Assembly (NCBI RefSeq): GCF_001570925.1
Contig: NZ_BCSP01000005.1
Coordinates: forward strand, 62,001-126,000
Origin: [Zimmermannella] bifida NBRC 103089
GTDB lineage: Bacteria > Actinomycetota > Actinomycetes > Actinomycetales > Microbacteriaceae
DNA length: 64,000 nt
Direction of reading: 5' to 3'
The notes under the pieces were generated by a model that did no database searches, was not told the origin of the DNA, and saw only the letters and a program-made list of their open reading frames with translations. Below, one piece after another: positions 24,552 through 32,677 of the stretch. The translations under genes were made by a program, and so were the position numbers. Position 1 is the stretch's first letter. Every line of letters begins with the position of its first letter.

Positions 24552-25049
24552 ATGGCTACTACTGCATATCAAGGAACCACCATCAATCTCGTCGGCATGC
24601 TCCCGAACGTGGGTGATGCCGCCCCCGACTTCACCCTCACTGGCGAAGAGCTCAACGACGTCACGCTGCAGGACTTCGCGGGTAAGCGCGTCGTGCTCAA
24701 CGTGTTCCCTTCGATCGACACCCCGACCTGTGCTGCATCGGTTCGCCGCTTCAACGAAGAAGCCGCATCGCTCGATAACACCGTCGTCATCACCGCTTCT
24801 AAAGACCTGCCGTTCGCGCTCTCGCGTTTCTGCGGTGCCGAAGGCATCGAGAATGTTGTCGCCACCAGCGCTTTCCGTTCGACGTTTGGTGTGGACTACG
24901 GCGTCGAACAGGGCGACGGCGACATGCACGGGTTGTTCGCGCGCGCGGTGATCGTGGTGGATGAGTCGGGCAAGGTCGCGTACACCCAGATCGTTCCCGA
25001 GATCGCCGATGAACCGGACTACGAACCGGTACTCGCAGCACTCAAGTAG
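24552..25049 (+). CDS. tpx: Thiol peroxidase (atypical 2-Cys peroxiredoxin)
   Basis: The 165-residue protein from ATG 24552 has the peroxidatic Cys60 in [17 protein letters not shown] and the resolving Cys94 in [13 protein letters not shown], the Tpx pattern with 33 residues between. [18 protein letters not shown] and [21 protein letters not shown] are also family signatures. Tpx reduces hydrogen and alkyl peroxides with thioredoxin in the cytoplasm. It is monocistronic with a strong terminator. The upstream region to 24464 is short, so its promoter overlaps the divergent aminotransferase's. Confidence 0.95.
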   Translation: MATTAYQGTTINLVGMLPNVGDAAPDFTLTGEELNDVTLQDFAGKRVVLNVFPSIDTPTCAASVRRFNEEAASLDNTVVITASKDLPFALSRFCGAEGIENVVATSAFRSTFGVDYGVEQGDGDMHGLFARAVIVVDESGKVAYTQIVPEIADEPDYEPVLAALK

Positions 25050-25058
25050 AACAACGAG

Positions 25059-25092
25059 ACGACGACCCAGCACGGTGGTGCTGGGTCGTCGT
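25059..25092 (+). terminator. Intrinsic terminator after tpx
   Basis: ACGACGACCCAGCAC (25059-25073) and GTGCTGGGTCGTCGT (25078-25092) form a perfect 15-bp stem with the GGTG loop, followed by TGTCT, nine bases after the tpx stop. Confidence 0.85.
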
Positions 25093-25141
25093 TGTCTAGA
25101 GCTCGGTGGCGAAATGCTGCGAGGCGAGTGGTCAGCCGTTG

Positions 25142-26092
25142 TTACTCACCCGCGTGGATGAAGTCGAGCATGGCCGCCTGCTCGCGCGCGGTTTGGATCT
25201 CGCCGAGTCGGTACTGGTGCTCAAGCTTGGCGACATTGGTTTCGCTATTTGAGATCGTCAGGTTCTCGGGGCAGAAGAGATAGGCGCGGCCTTCCTTCTC
25301 CAAATCAAAGAGTTCCGCCCGCGTGTGGTTGTAGCGTGCCGGACGCTGCAAGATGCCGTTAATGACAGCGGGATGCTTGCGGAACACCTGGCGAATCAGG
25401 GTCGATACGCGTGCCGGTGGTTTGTAGTAGTCGCGCGACCGAGTCATCACCACCAGGAACCGTTCGTACCCAGCCCGCTTTGCCGCATCCAGCGCAAACC
25501 CGCCGGTCGGACCGAGCGCACCGTCGACGAACACATTGTCGCCAATTGTGACCGGCGGCATCAGAATCGGCAGCGATGACGAAGCTCGCACCCGAACCAA
25601 CAAGTCTCGCATCACCGATACATCGCTGCGTGACCAGTAGTGCATCTTGCCCGTGCGCATTTCAAACGCACCGATGCCGAAGTCGGTCTGGTTCGCCTGA
25701 TACGTCGCCCAGTCATAGGGGAATGCCTGGTGCGGTTCGGCTGTTTGCTCGTAAATGTATTCCGCCGAGAACCGGCCCTTGCCTTCGAGCCAGGTGCGCC
25801 ACGACCCGAAGTTTGGGTCGGCCGCGAAATCAACAAACGATTCTTTGGCACGCTTCGCGTCACGCGCCAGGTAGCTCGCCGAAAGGCTCGAGCCAGCTGA
25901 GATGCCACCGACCCAGTCAAACCAGACGCCCTCGTTGATGAGCATGGCGCAAACTGCCGAGGTGTACGCCGCACGCATGCCACCGCCTTCAAAAATCAGT
26001 GCGGTGTTGTGCACATTCGTGGGCAATACGGTTGCCGGCACGATCGACTCGGATGCGGGCGACTGCGGGTTCGGTGAATCGTTCACGTGCAC
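25142..26092 (-). CDS. Patatin-like phospholipase family protein
   Basis: The 316-residue protein has the patatin Ser/Asp dyad: oxyanion loop FEGGGMRAAY (about 34-43), nucleophile GISAGSS (Ser65), and the Asp motif VDGALG at about 190. The spacing matches YjjU/RssA-type bacterial patatins, lipid acyl hydrolases. The first 27 residues are polar and disordered with no signal peptide, so it is cytoplasmic or membrane-peripheral. It stands alone and is divergent from the hypothetical gene at 26151. Confidence 0.9.
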   Translation of the reverse strand: MHVNDSPNPQSPASESIVPATVLPTNVHNTALIFEGGGMRAAYTSAVCAMLINEGVWFDWVGGISAGSSLSASYLARDAKRAKESFVDFAADPNFGSWRTWLEGKGRFSAEYIYEQTAEPHQAFPYDWATYQANQTDFGIGAFEMRTGKMHYWSRSDVSVMRDLLVRVRASSSLPILMPPVTIGDNVFVDGALGPTGGFALDAAKRAGYERFLVVMTRSRDYYKPPARVSTLIRQVFRKHPAVINGILQRPARYNHTRAELFDLEKEGRAYLFCPENLTISNSETNVAKLEHQYRLGEIQTAREQAAMLDFIHAGE

Positions 26093-26150
26093 CAGTGTGA
26101 CAGCACCACATGACCACCGCCGCCGACCGACATGCTGTTACCGTGCATCC

Positions 26151-26717
26151 ATGCCCGCAAATGCTTTGCCACGCAACGACGACGCCAACGCGCTCGACGA
26201 CCTATTACAGCGCGTCGCACGTGATGCGCGCGACCGCTGCGTCGCAGCCGGTATTCCGCTCGAGCATTTGGCCGAGTACGTGCCACCAACCAGACGGTTG
26301 TTCGGGATGCGCCCGGCACGGTTCGCGTCGATCGGTCGCGGCTGGCGATTGGGCGTCGTGGTCATCGATGAACACGGACAGCTCTGGCGCGCCGGTGCGA
26401 CGCTTCGCGCTCACGAGCCACCACCGCACAAGGGGTACACCGCAGAAAGCGCTCGCGCCCGAGACGAGATGCGCCACGCAGCGATTCGCGGCGGATATGC
26501 CGAGGGAACGGTCGTGCATTACGACTGCCGCGAGATCACGGCGGCGTCACTGCAACAAGCTAGCGCAGCCGGTGACGCGTCGCCCGCCGACGGAGACCAG
26601 CCCGTAGTGCTGCGCGGCCAGGCAATCTACGTTCGTTGGTCGGCACACTGCGCCATCGAGAATGCTGTTCCGCTGGAGCAGTACCTCGCTGAACGGCTCG
26701 AACTCATCGGTGCTTAG
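26151..26717 (+). CDS. Conserved-looking hypothetical protein
   Basis: I do not recognise this 188-residue soluble protein. It starts at ATG 26151, has an N-terminal Ala/Arg/Asp-rich helical part (NALDDLLQRVARDARDRCVA), and then a beta-rich part with WRLGVVVIDEHGQLWRAGAT and PPPHKGYTAESARARDEMRH. The C-terminus is IYVRWSAHCAIENAVPLEQY followed by LAERLELIGA. It has no membrane segment or signal. It precedes another hypothetical gene by 80 bases on the same strand; the two may form a pair. Good codon usage and a clean alternative-frame shadow pattern argue that it is real. Confidence 0.6.
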   Translation: MPANALPRNDDANALDDLLQRVARDARDRCVAAGIPLEHLAEYVPPTRRLFGMRPARFASIGRGWRLGVVVIDEHGQLWRAGATLRAHEPPPHKGYTAESARARDEMRHAAIRGGYAEGTVVHYDCREITAASLQQASAAGDASPADGDQPVVLRGQAIYVRWSAHCAIENAVPLEQYLAERLELIGA

Positions 26718-26797
26718 CACGCGCCTGATGGTTTGTGCTTGTGCCGAGCCACCAAGAAACTGGCTAATCACACGGAAAGGTGCCACCATAGGGCACC

Positions 26798-27349
26798 GTG
26801 CCTAACGGAACCGCGCAATTGACGAACCTAGTCGGTAGTGTCCTGAAGCCCGGGGAGACCCCTCTGGTGATGCAACCGGCTCGCTTTGTCGAATGCGAAT
26901 TTGAGCTCACCGACCACCGCTTTGCTGACGAAGACGAACACGCTGGTGAAGACACGGCAACCGACCGCGCCGCCGCATTGCAGCAGCCCGGCGAATCGGA
27001 TGCACAGTGGCAGAAGCGCGTCGTGGCACTGCTTGAGGATGGCTCGTACTACGGCTGGTCGGGATGCGAAGCCCTCGCGTTGCGCAAGGCGCTCGACGCA
27101 CCAACCACCAACATCCTGGTCACCGATGACCGCGTGCTCGTCATCGACGTCAACAATGTGGACGAACCAGAAATTGAGTGGGAGCAGTCCCGGACCGCAA
27201 TGCACCGCGTGTGGAAGCACTCGCGGTTCATGGAACCCGGCCGCGTCATTATGGTCTTGAGTGATGGGTCGGTGCTGGTTGTGCACGTCGGCGTTCTTGG
27301 CGGCAAGCGGGCTGAGAGCTTGGTCACGGCCTGCACCGAAGCTCGCTAG
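26798..27349 (+). CDS. Hypothetical protein, PH-domain-like pattern
   Basis: From GTG 26798 this product has 183 residues. The N-terminal segment LTNLVGSVLKPGETPLVMQP and the later ILVTDDRVLVIDVN, EPEIEWEQSRTAMHRVWKHS and VIMVLSDGSVLVVHVGV alternate strands in the way bacterial PH-like domains do, closing with a short helix. An acidic insertion lies between (DEDEHAGEDTATDRAA). No signal or membrane helix is seen. The domain assignment is my inference from the strand pattern; the function is unknown. Confidence 0.6.
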   Translation: MPNGTAQLTNLVGSVLKPGETPLVMQPARFVECEFELTDHRFADEDEHAGEDTATDRAAALQQPGESDAQWQKRVVALLEDGSYYGWSGCEALALRKALDAPTTNILVTDDRVLVIDVNNVDEPEIEWEQSRTAMHRVWKHSRFMEPGRVIMVLSDGSVLVVHVGVLGGKRAESLVTACTEAR

Positions 27350-27420
27350 CGAGACGGATCCAGCGAGGACGGTACCTATGCGCCGTCAACGACTGCGCGG
27401 TTTCGGCCTAGCATTGATGC

Positions 27421-28839
27421 ATGGCTGACCCCGCAACACCGGTCACCGCAAGTGACCTCACCCGTAATGAACGTCTAGACCGACTGCCCTACGGCAAGCG
27501 TCACAACCGCATGCTCTTCGGGTCGGGAATTGGCTGGGCGCTCGACGCCATGGACGTCGGGCTGATTTCGTTTGTCATCGCCTCGCTCATCAGTCAGGGC
27601 CTCATTACCAAGGGCGAGGGTGCGCTGCTGGCGTCGATCGGTTTCGCGGGCATGGCCGTTGGCGCCACTCTCGGTGGGCTGTTCGCTGACCGAATAGGTC
27701 GCCGCCAGGTATTCGCGCTGACGCTGGTTATCTACGGTGTCGCAACTGGTATCTCGGCGCTTGCCGCCGGCGCCTGGATGCTGACGCTGCTACTCGTGCT
27801 GCGGTTCTTTGTAGGGCTCGGACTCGGTGCGGAACTTCCCGTTGCGGCAACGCTGGTCTCGGAGTTCGCACCTGCTCGCATTCGCGGTCGCGTGGTCGTG
27901 TGGCTCGAATCGTTTTGGGCGGTCGGATGGATTCTGGCGGCAGTTATCGGCACGTACGTGATCGCCCCGCACGCCGACGGCTGGCGCTGGGCACTCCTGC
28001 TCGGCGCGGTTCCGGCTGCCTACGCACTCGTCGTGCGCATGGGATTGCCTGAATCGGTTCGATTCCTCGAGTCCAAATCACGCCACGACGAAGCCGAGCG
28101 CATCGTACGCGACTGGGAACGCGCCAGCAGGATCACCGCGACGATCGAGCAGGCCGAGCTCGATCGCATCCGCAGCCAGCGTGAGCGCGAGCAACGCGAA
28201 CTCGAGCAGCTCGGTCGTGACGTTAACGACGCCTCACGCACCACGATCTGGTCGCCCAGGTATCGACGCCGCACGCTCGGGCTTTGGATCATCTGGTTCT
28301 GCATCAACCTCAGCTACTACGGTGCGTTCATCTGGATTCCAAACCTGCTGGCTGGCGCTGGGATGTCGCTGGTGAAGTCGTTCACCTTCACCCTCATCAT
28401 GACGCTCGCGCAGCTTCCCGGCTATGCGGTGTCCGCAGGGCTCGTGGAACGCTGGTGCCGCCGTAGCACGCTGGCGACGTTCCTCGCCGGTTCGGCGCTT
28501 GCCGCGGCATTCTTCGGTTGGTCCGGGCTCGAAGGCAACACCGGTTTCGTGATCGCGGCCGGATGCTTGCTTTCATTCTTTAACCTCGGTGCCTGGGGTG
28601 CGCTCTACGCCATTGGGCCGGAGCTCTACCCGACGGCGATTCGTGGCACCGGCTCGGGCGCGGCCGCTGGCTTCGGGCGCATTGCCTCGATCATCGCGCC
28701 GTTGCTGGTGCCGTTCGTGTTGGATAAGACCGGCGGCGCGACGATCGTCGTGTTCATCGTGTTTGCGATCGCCTTTGGCATTGCCGCGGGTGCGGCATTC
28801 CTGCTGCCCGAGCAGCGCGGCAAGCAGCTTGCCGACTAG
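27421..28839 (+). CDS. MFS transporter (AAHS/NiaP-like)
   Basis: The 472-residue protein has twelve apolar helices and MFS motifs: GWALDAMDVGLISFVIASLI in helix 1, GGLFADRIGRRQ (loop 2-3), LRFFVGLGLGAELPVAATLV, and PESVRFLESK before a 70-residue charged cytoplasmic loop rich in Arg and Glu. The set resembles niacin/aromatic-acid:H+ symporters such as NiaP. Helix-1 Asp residues (DAMD) are the usual carboxylate/proton site of that group. It is monocistronic; the substrate is not certain. Confidence 0.88.
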   Translation: MADPATPVTASDLTRNERLDRLPYGKRHNRMLFGSGIGWALDAMDVGLISFVIASLISQGLITKGEGALLASIGFAGMAVGATLGGLFADRIGRRQVFALTLVIYGVATGISALAAGAWMLTLLLVLRFFVGLGLGAELPVAATLVSEFAPARIRGRVVVWLESFWAVGWILAAVIGTYVIAPHADGWRWALLLGAVPAAYALVVRMGLPESVRFLESKSRHDEAERIVRDWERASRITATIEQAELDRIRSQREREQRELEQLGRDVNDASRTTIWSPRYRRRTLGLWIIWFCINLSYYGAFIWIPNLLAGAGMSLVKSFTFTLIMTLAQLPGYAVSAGLVERWCRRSTLATFLAGSALAAAFFGWSGLEGNTGFVIAAGCLLSFFNLGAWGALYAIGPELYPTAIRGTGSGAAAGFGRIASIIAPLLVPFVLDKTGGATIVVFIVFAIAFGIAAGAAFLLPEQRGKQLAD

Positions 28840-28886
28840 CGCGGCGCCTGCTGGCAGACGCAACGTGCGCTGGCTAGTCTCGAAGC

Positions 28887-29348
28887 ATGACTGATTCAGC
28901 TGCTGCCGCATCCTCGCAACCGACTCCGCGCATCCCGAACGTGCCGCTCACGCGCCGCGCGCTCGTGCGCAACACCGCACTCGTCGGTGGCGGTACCGCC
29001 GCAGCCATGCTGCTCAGCGGCTGCAGCGAACAGGGTGGCGGTAGCCAGAAGGCCGCCGAACCGTTCGAAATTGCTGCAAGTGAGGTGCCGGTTGGTGCCG
29101 GCATCGTGCTGGCGCAGTACCGCGCCGTGGTGACGCAGCCACAGGAAGGCACGTTTAAGGCGTTCAACGCCGAGTGCACCCACAAAGGCTGCCTCGTTTC
29201 GGAGATTCGCGAAAAGGGTGCGTTCTGCGGCTGCCACTCGAGCTACTTCGACATCAACACCGGTGAGGCCGTGTCGGGCCCGGCCCAGCTGCCGCTGCCA
29301 GAACTCACCGTGACGAAGAACGGCGACATGCTCTCGGTAACGCCGTAA
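28887..29348 (+). CDS. Rieske [2Fe-2S] protein, predicted Tat lipoprotein
   Basis: The 153-residue protein has a twin-arginine signal (LTRRALVRNT, R23-R24), an apolar core and the lipobox LLSGC (Cys46), so export folded through Tat and lipid anchoring are predicted. The Rieske boxes are CTHKGC (97-102) and CGCHSS (114-119). C97, H99, C114 and H117 bind the cluster, and C102-C116 form the disulfide. This resembles QcrA-like or arsenite-oxidase small-subunit-like soluble Rieske proteins of actinobacteria. No redox partner gene lies beside it. The function is probably extracytoplasmic electron transfer. Confidence 0.9.
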   Translation: MTDSAAAASSQPTPRIPNVPLTRRALVRNTALVGGGTAAAMLLSGCSEQGGGSQKAAEPFEIAASEVPVGAGIVLAQYRAVVTQPQEGTFKAFNAECTHKGCLVSEIREKGAFCGCHSSYFDINTGEAVSGPAQLPLPELTVTKNGDMLSVTP

Positions 29349-29409
29349 TCACGGGCGTCGCAACCGCACCAGCCAATAGCAGCGTCGTCACCTGGCGACC
29401 CATGACGTC

Positions 29410-29442
29410 CTGACCGTCGAGCGATACGTGCTCGGCGGTCAG
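29410..29442 (+). terminator. Hairpin between the Rieske gene and malQ
   Basis: CTGACCG (29410-29416) pairs with CGGTCAG (29436-29442), and an inner CGAGC / GCTCG stem closes a seven-base loop. ATTTCGTT follows. It lies 62 bases after the Rieske stop codon. Confidence 0.6.
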
Positions 29443-29476
29443 ATTTCGTTCGAGCACGCTGCCTACACTCGCGAGT

Positions 29477-31648
29477 GTGACTGAAACGGTAACGCAACAG
29501 GTCTTGGTCGAACTCGCTCAGCAGTACGGCATTGCCACTCGCTATTTCGATTGGCGCGGCAATGAAGTCACGGTGAGCGATGCCACGCTCAGCGCCGTGC
29601 TCCGCGCGCTGGATATCGATACGTCATCGCAGGCGGCGGCCGAACAGGCGCTCGACTTCGCTCGCTCCCGTCACTGGCGACAGGTACTGCCACCAACTGT
29701 GGTTATGCGAGCCGGATGCGACCACGACGTACTCGTACACGTTCCGGCAGGTGCCCCGGTCACCGTCGAGGCCGTGTGCGAAACCGGTGACCGCATCCAG
29801 CTCGAACAGCTCGAGCACCTGGTCGCCAACGGCAATGTTGAAGGCGTCGAGATCGGTGAAGCCAAGTTCCGGCTGCCGGGGCAGATCGCCGCTGGCTGGC
29901 ACGAACTCGAAGCCCGCATCCCGGCCGCTGCCGTGAACGACCACACCGCTGGTGTCATGCTGCTGGCCGAACAAGACGGCGAAGAGGTGATTGCGCGCAG
30001 CACACTGATTTGTGCGCCGCAGCGCAGCTCGTTTGCCGTTGACGAACCGGCCTGGGGCATCATGGCGCAGCTATACCAGGCGCGCAGCGAATCATCGTGG
30101 GGGATGGGCGACCTCAGCGACCTGCGAACCCTCGGTACCTGGGGCGCCGAGCGCGGCGCGGATTTCGTGCTCGTCAACCCATTCCACGCGCCATCGCCGG
30201 TGACACCGCTGGAGCCGTCGCCCTATCTGCCGACTTCGCGGCGGTTCGTCGACCCATCACTCATTAACGTCGATGATGTGACCGGCCAGATCGACCTTCG
30301 CGACACCGCGGCCACGCGCATTGCAGAACTCGCTGAGATCGCGCGTGCCACCGCATCCCGCGACGAAATCGACCGCGACACCGTATGGACCGCCAAGCGC
30401 GAAGCGCTCGGCCTGTGCTTTGCGGCAGCGCACGAAAACGCGGATCATTGGCACGACTTCGGCGCGTTCTGCGAAACCGAGGGGCAGGGACTCATTGACT
30501 TTGCGACCTGGTGCGCGCTATGCGAAACCCACGGCTGGAACTGGCGCGACTGGCCCGAGCCGATGCACTCGCCGCGCACCCACGCCGTTGACGAGTTCCG
30601 ACAGGCCAATGCCGACCGCATCCAGTTCTACTGCTGGTTGCAATTCGTTGTTCGCGAGCAGGCGCTCGCGACACAGCAGGCGGTGCGCGACGCCGGCATG
30701 CGCATTGGCGTGATGCATGACCTCGCCGTGGGTGTTCACCCGTCGGGCGCCGATGCTTGGTCGCTCGATGATTCGCTCGCGCGCGGAGTTTCGGTGGGCG
30801 CACCGCCAGACGCATTCAACCAGCTGGGCCAGGACTGGTCGCAGCCACCGCTTCGCCCGGACGCCCTCGAACGTACCGGCTATGCGCCGCTTCGAGACAT
30901 GCTTCGCGCGGCATTCACCGGTTCGGGAGCGCTGCGTATCGACCATATCCTCGGCATGTTCCGGCTGTGGTGGGTACCGACCGGGATGCACGCCGGTGCC
31001 GGTACCTATGTCACCTACAACCACGAAGCCATGATTGGTGTGCTGCTGCTCGAAGCTGACCGCGCCGGTGCGCTGGTGATCGGTGAAGACCTTGGCGTCG
31101 TGAGTGATCTGACGCGATCGGTCATGACGGAACGTCACGTGTTTGGCACACAGATCATGTGGTTTGAGCGCGACGAACACGATGCACCGATCGCGCCGAG
31201 CGAGTACCGCACCGAATGCCTCGCCACGGTCACGACGCACGACCTGCCGCCAACGGCGGGATACCTCGAACTCGCACATGTGCGCATCCGACACGAACTC
31301 GGGCTGCTCTCTCGAACGCTCGATGACGAACTTGCCGCCGAGCGCGACGTGGTCGCCGCGTTTGTGCAGCAGGTAGTGGATGCGGGGCTTGTGGCTCCGA
31401 ATGCTTCGACCGATGACCAGGTGGTCGCGTTGCACGAATACTTGGCCAAGGGTGCGTCGAAGCTGTTCGGTGTGTCACTCGCTGACCTTGCGGGAGACCG
31501 CCGGCCGATTAATCAGCCGGGAACGTTCCGCGAATACCCAAACTGGACGCTGCCTTTGGCCGGAGCTGACGGCACACCGCTCATGCTGGAAGCCGTGCTG
31601 GCTACGCCCCAGGCAGAGCGGATCGCTGCCGCATCCCGTCGTCGATGA
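29477..31648 (+). CDS. malQ: 4-alpha-glucanotransferase (amylomaltase, MalQ)
   Basis: From GTG 29477 the enzyme has 723 residues, the size of long actinobacterial MalQ with an extra N-terminal domain (about 1-170). The GH77 catalytic part has LPTSRRFVDPSLINVD, the nucleophile region LRIDHILGMFRLWWVP, the acid/base GEDLGVVSD, and THDLPPTAGYL for the third carboxylate. It disproportionates maltodextrins in the cytoplasm. The stop overlaps the next ATG by four bases (ATGA at 31645), so it is coupled to the CPBP protease gene. Confidence 0.94.
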   Translation: MTETVTQQVLVELAQQYGIATRYFDWRGNEVTVSDATLSAVLRALDIDTSSQAAAEQALDFARSRHWRQVLPPTVVMRAGCDHDVLVHVPAGAPVTVEAVCETGDRIQLEQLEHLVANGNVEGVEIGEAKFRLPGQIAAGWHELEARIPAAAVNDHTAGVMLLAEQDGEEVIARSTLICAPQRSSFAVDEPAWGIMAQLYQARSESSWGMGDLSDLRTLGTWGAERGADFVLVNPFHAPSPVTPLEPSPYLPTSRRFVDPSLINVDDVTGQIDLRDTAATRIAELAEIARATASRDEIDRDTVWTAKREALGLCFAAAHENADHWHDFGAFCETEGQGLIDFATWCALCETHGWNWRDWPEPMHSPRTHAVDEFRQANADRIQFYCWLQFVVREQALATQQAVRDAGMRIGVMHDLAVGVHPSGADAWSLDDSLARGVSVGAPPDAFNQLGQDWSQPPLRPDALERTGYAPLRDMLRAAFTGSGALRIDHILGMFRLWWVPTGMHAGAGTYVTYNHEAMIGVLLLEADRAGALVIGEDLGVVSDLTRSVMTERHVFGTQIMWFERDEHDAPIAPSEYRTECLATVTTHDLPPTAGYLELAHVRIRHELGLLSRTLDDELAAERDVVAAFVQQVVDAGLVAPNASTDDQVVALHEYLAKGASKLFGVSLADLAGDRRPINQPGTFREYPNWTLPLAGADGTPLMLEAVLATPQAERIAAASRRR

Positions 31649-32571
31649 GCGCCGGCCCCGAGTCGCCGACGCCTGCACCACACGCGGCACCCGCATCCGT
31701 CGACGCGACACCCGTTGTATCGACGGTGCATCGAGGGGTGCGGCCGTGGCTGCGGGCCACCCGTCAGCGTGTTCGTGCCGAGATTTGGATCGTGCTCGCG
31801 TGTTCGCTGATTCCCTCGGCATTGCTGGCCGTACTGCGGCTTGTCGAGTACCTGCTCGCACCGGAACCAATTGGCCAGCAGCAGGTGGCGCTGAACGACC
31901 CGACGTCGCAGGCGATCGTGTTCGACCTCATCCGTCGCACCATTTACGTTGCCGCGAGTCTTGCTCCCGTAGCGTTGGCAATGCTGCTGCTGAGCAATCG
32001 GTTTCAACACGGGTTCACCCGGCTCGGTATGAACCTTGGTGCCGGGGTTCGCGTCGACGCTAGTGATCGTGCGCAGGTTCGGCGGATGCGCGTGTTCGGT
32101 CGCGATTTCGGTCGCGGTGCGCTTCTGGCCGCTGCGATTGGGATCCCTGGCCTTGCGCTCTATGTGATCTCGCGTGCTGCCGGGCTCACGGTGCAAGTTG
32201 CGGCGGGTGATGTGACGTTCCGATGGTCGACGCTCATCGCGTTGGTGCTGGCGGCACTTGAAGCCGCGCTGCTCGAAGAAATCATCGTTGTCGGGTACCT
32301 CTCGCTGCGGCTACGCACGCTGGGGTGGTCGGTGTGGGCGATCATTCTCGTGTCATCGTTGCTGCGCGGAAGCTACCACCTGTACCAGGGCGTGCCGATG
32401 GCGTTGGGCAACGTCGTCATGGGGCTGGTGTTTGCGAGTGCGTATTGGTTCTGGCGTGCTTCGGACGGTCAGCGGCGCGTGCTTCCGCTGATCATCGCGC
32501 ACGCGATTTTGGATGCGGTGGCCTTTATTGGCTACCCGTTCGCGAAGCAGATTTGGCCCGGCGTCTTCTAG
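31645..32571 (+). CDS. CPBP-family intramembrane metalloprotease
   Basis: This 308-residue membrane protein begins with an Ala/Pro-rich cytoplasmic segment and has about seven helices. The Abi/CPBP core is ALLEEIIVVGYLSLRLRTLG (glutamate pair about 206-212, metal and catalytic residues), SSLLRGSYHLYQG (His), and PLIIAHAILDAVAF (His). The Arg of the EE-x3-R motif is replaced here by Val/Gly, as is common in actinobacterial CPBP proteins. The family includes bacteriocin-immunity and prenyl-protease-like members. Coupling to malQ is positional only; no shared function is evident. Confidence 0.88.
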   Translation: MSAGPESPTPAPHAAPASVDATPVVSTVHRGVRPWLRATRQRVRAEIWIVLACSLIPSALLAVLRLVEYLLAPEPIGQQQVALNDPTSQAIVFDLIRRTIYVAASLAPVALAMLLLSNRFQHGFTRLGMNLGAGVRVDASDRAQVRRMRVFGRDFGRGALLAAAIGIPGLALYVISRAAGLTVQVAAGDVTFRWSTLIALVLAALEAALLEEIIVVGYLSLRLRTLGWSVWAIILVSSLLRGSYHLYQGVPMALGNVVMGLVFASAYWFWRASDGQRRVLPLIIAHAILDAVAFIGYPFAKQIWPGVF

Positions 32572-32677
32572 ATTCAGCAAAAATGCACACAAGTTTGCCC
32601 GAATACATATCGCTAACCCGGGGTACTCACCTAGACTTGACGGTCTAACCGCATATAAGAAAGCACAAGAAACGCGT

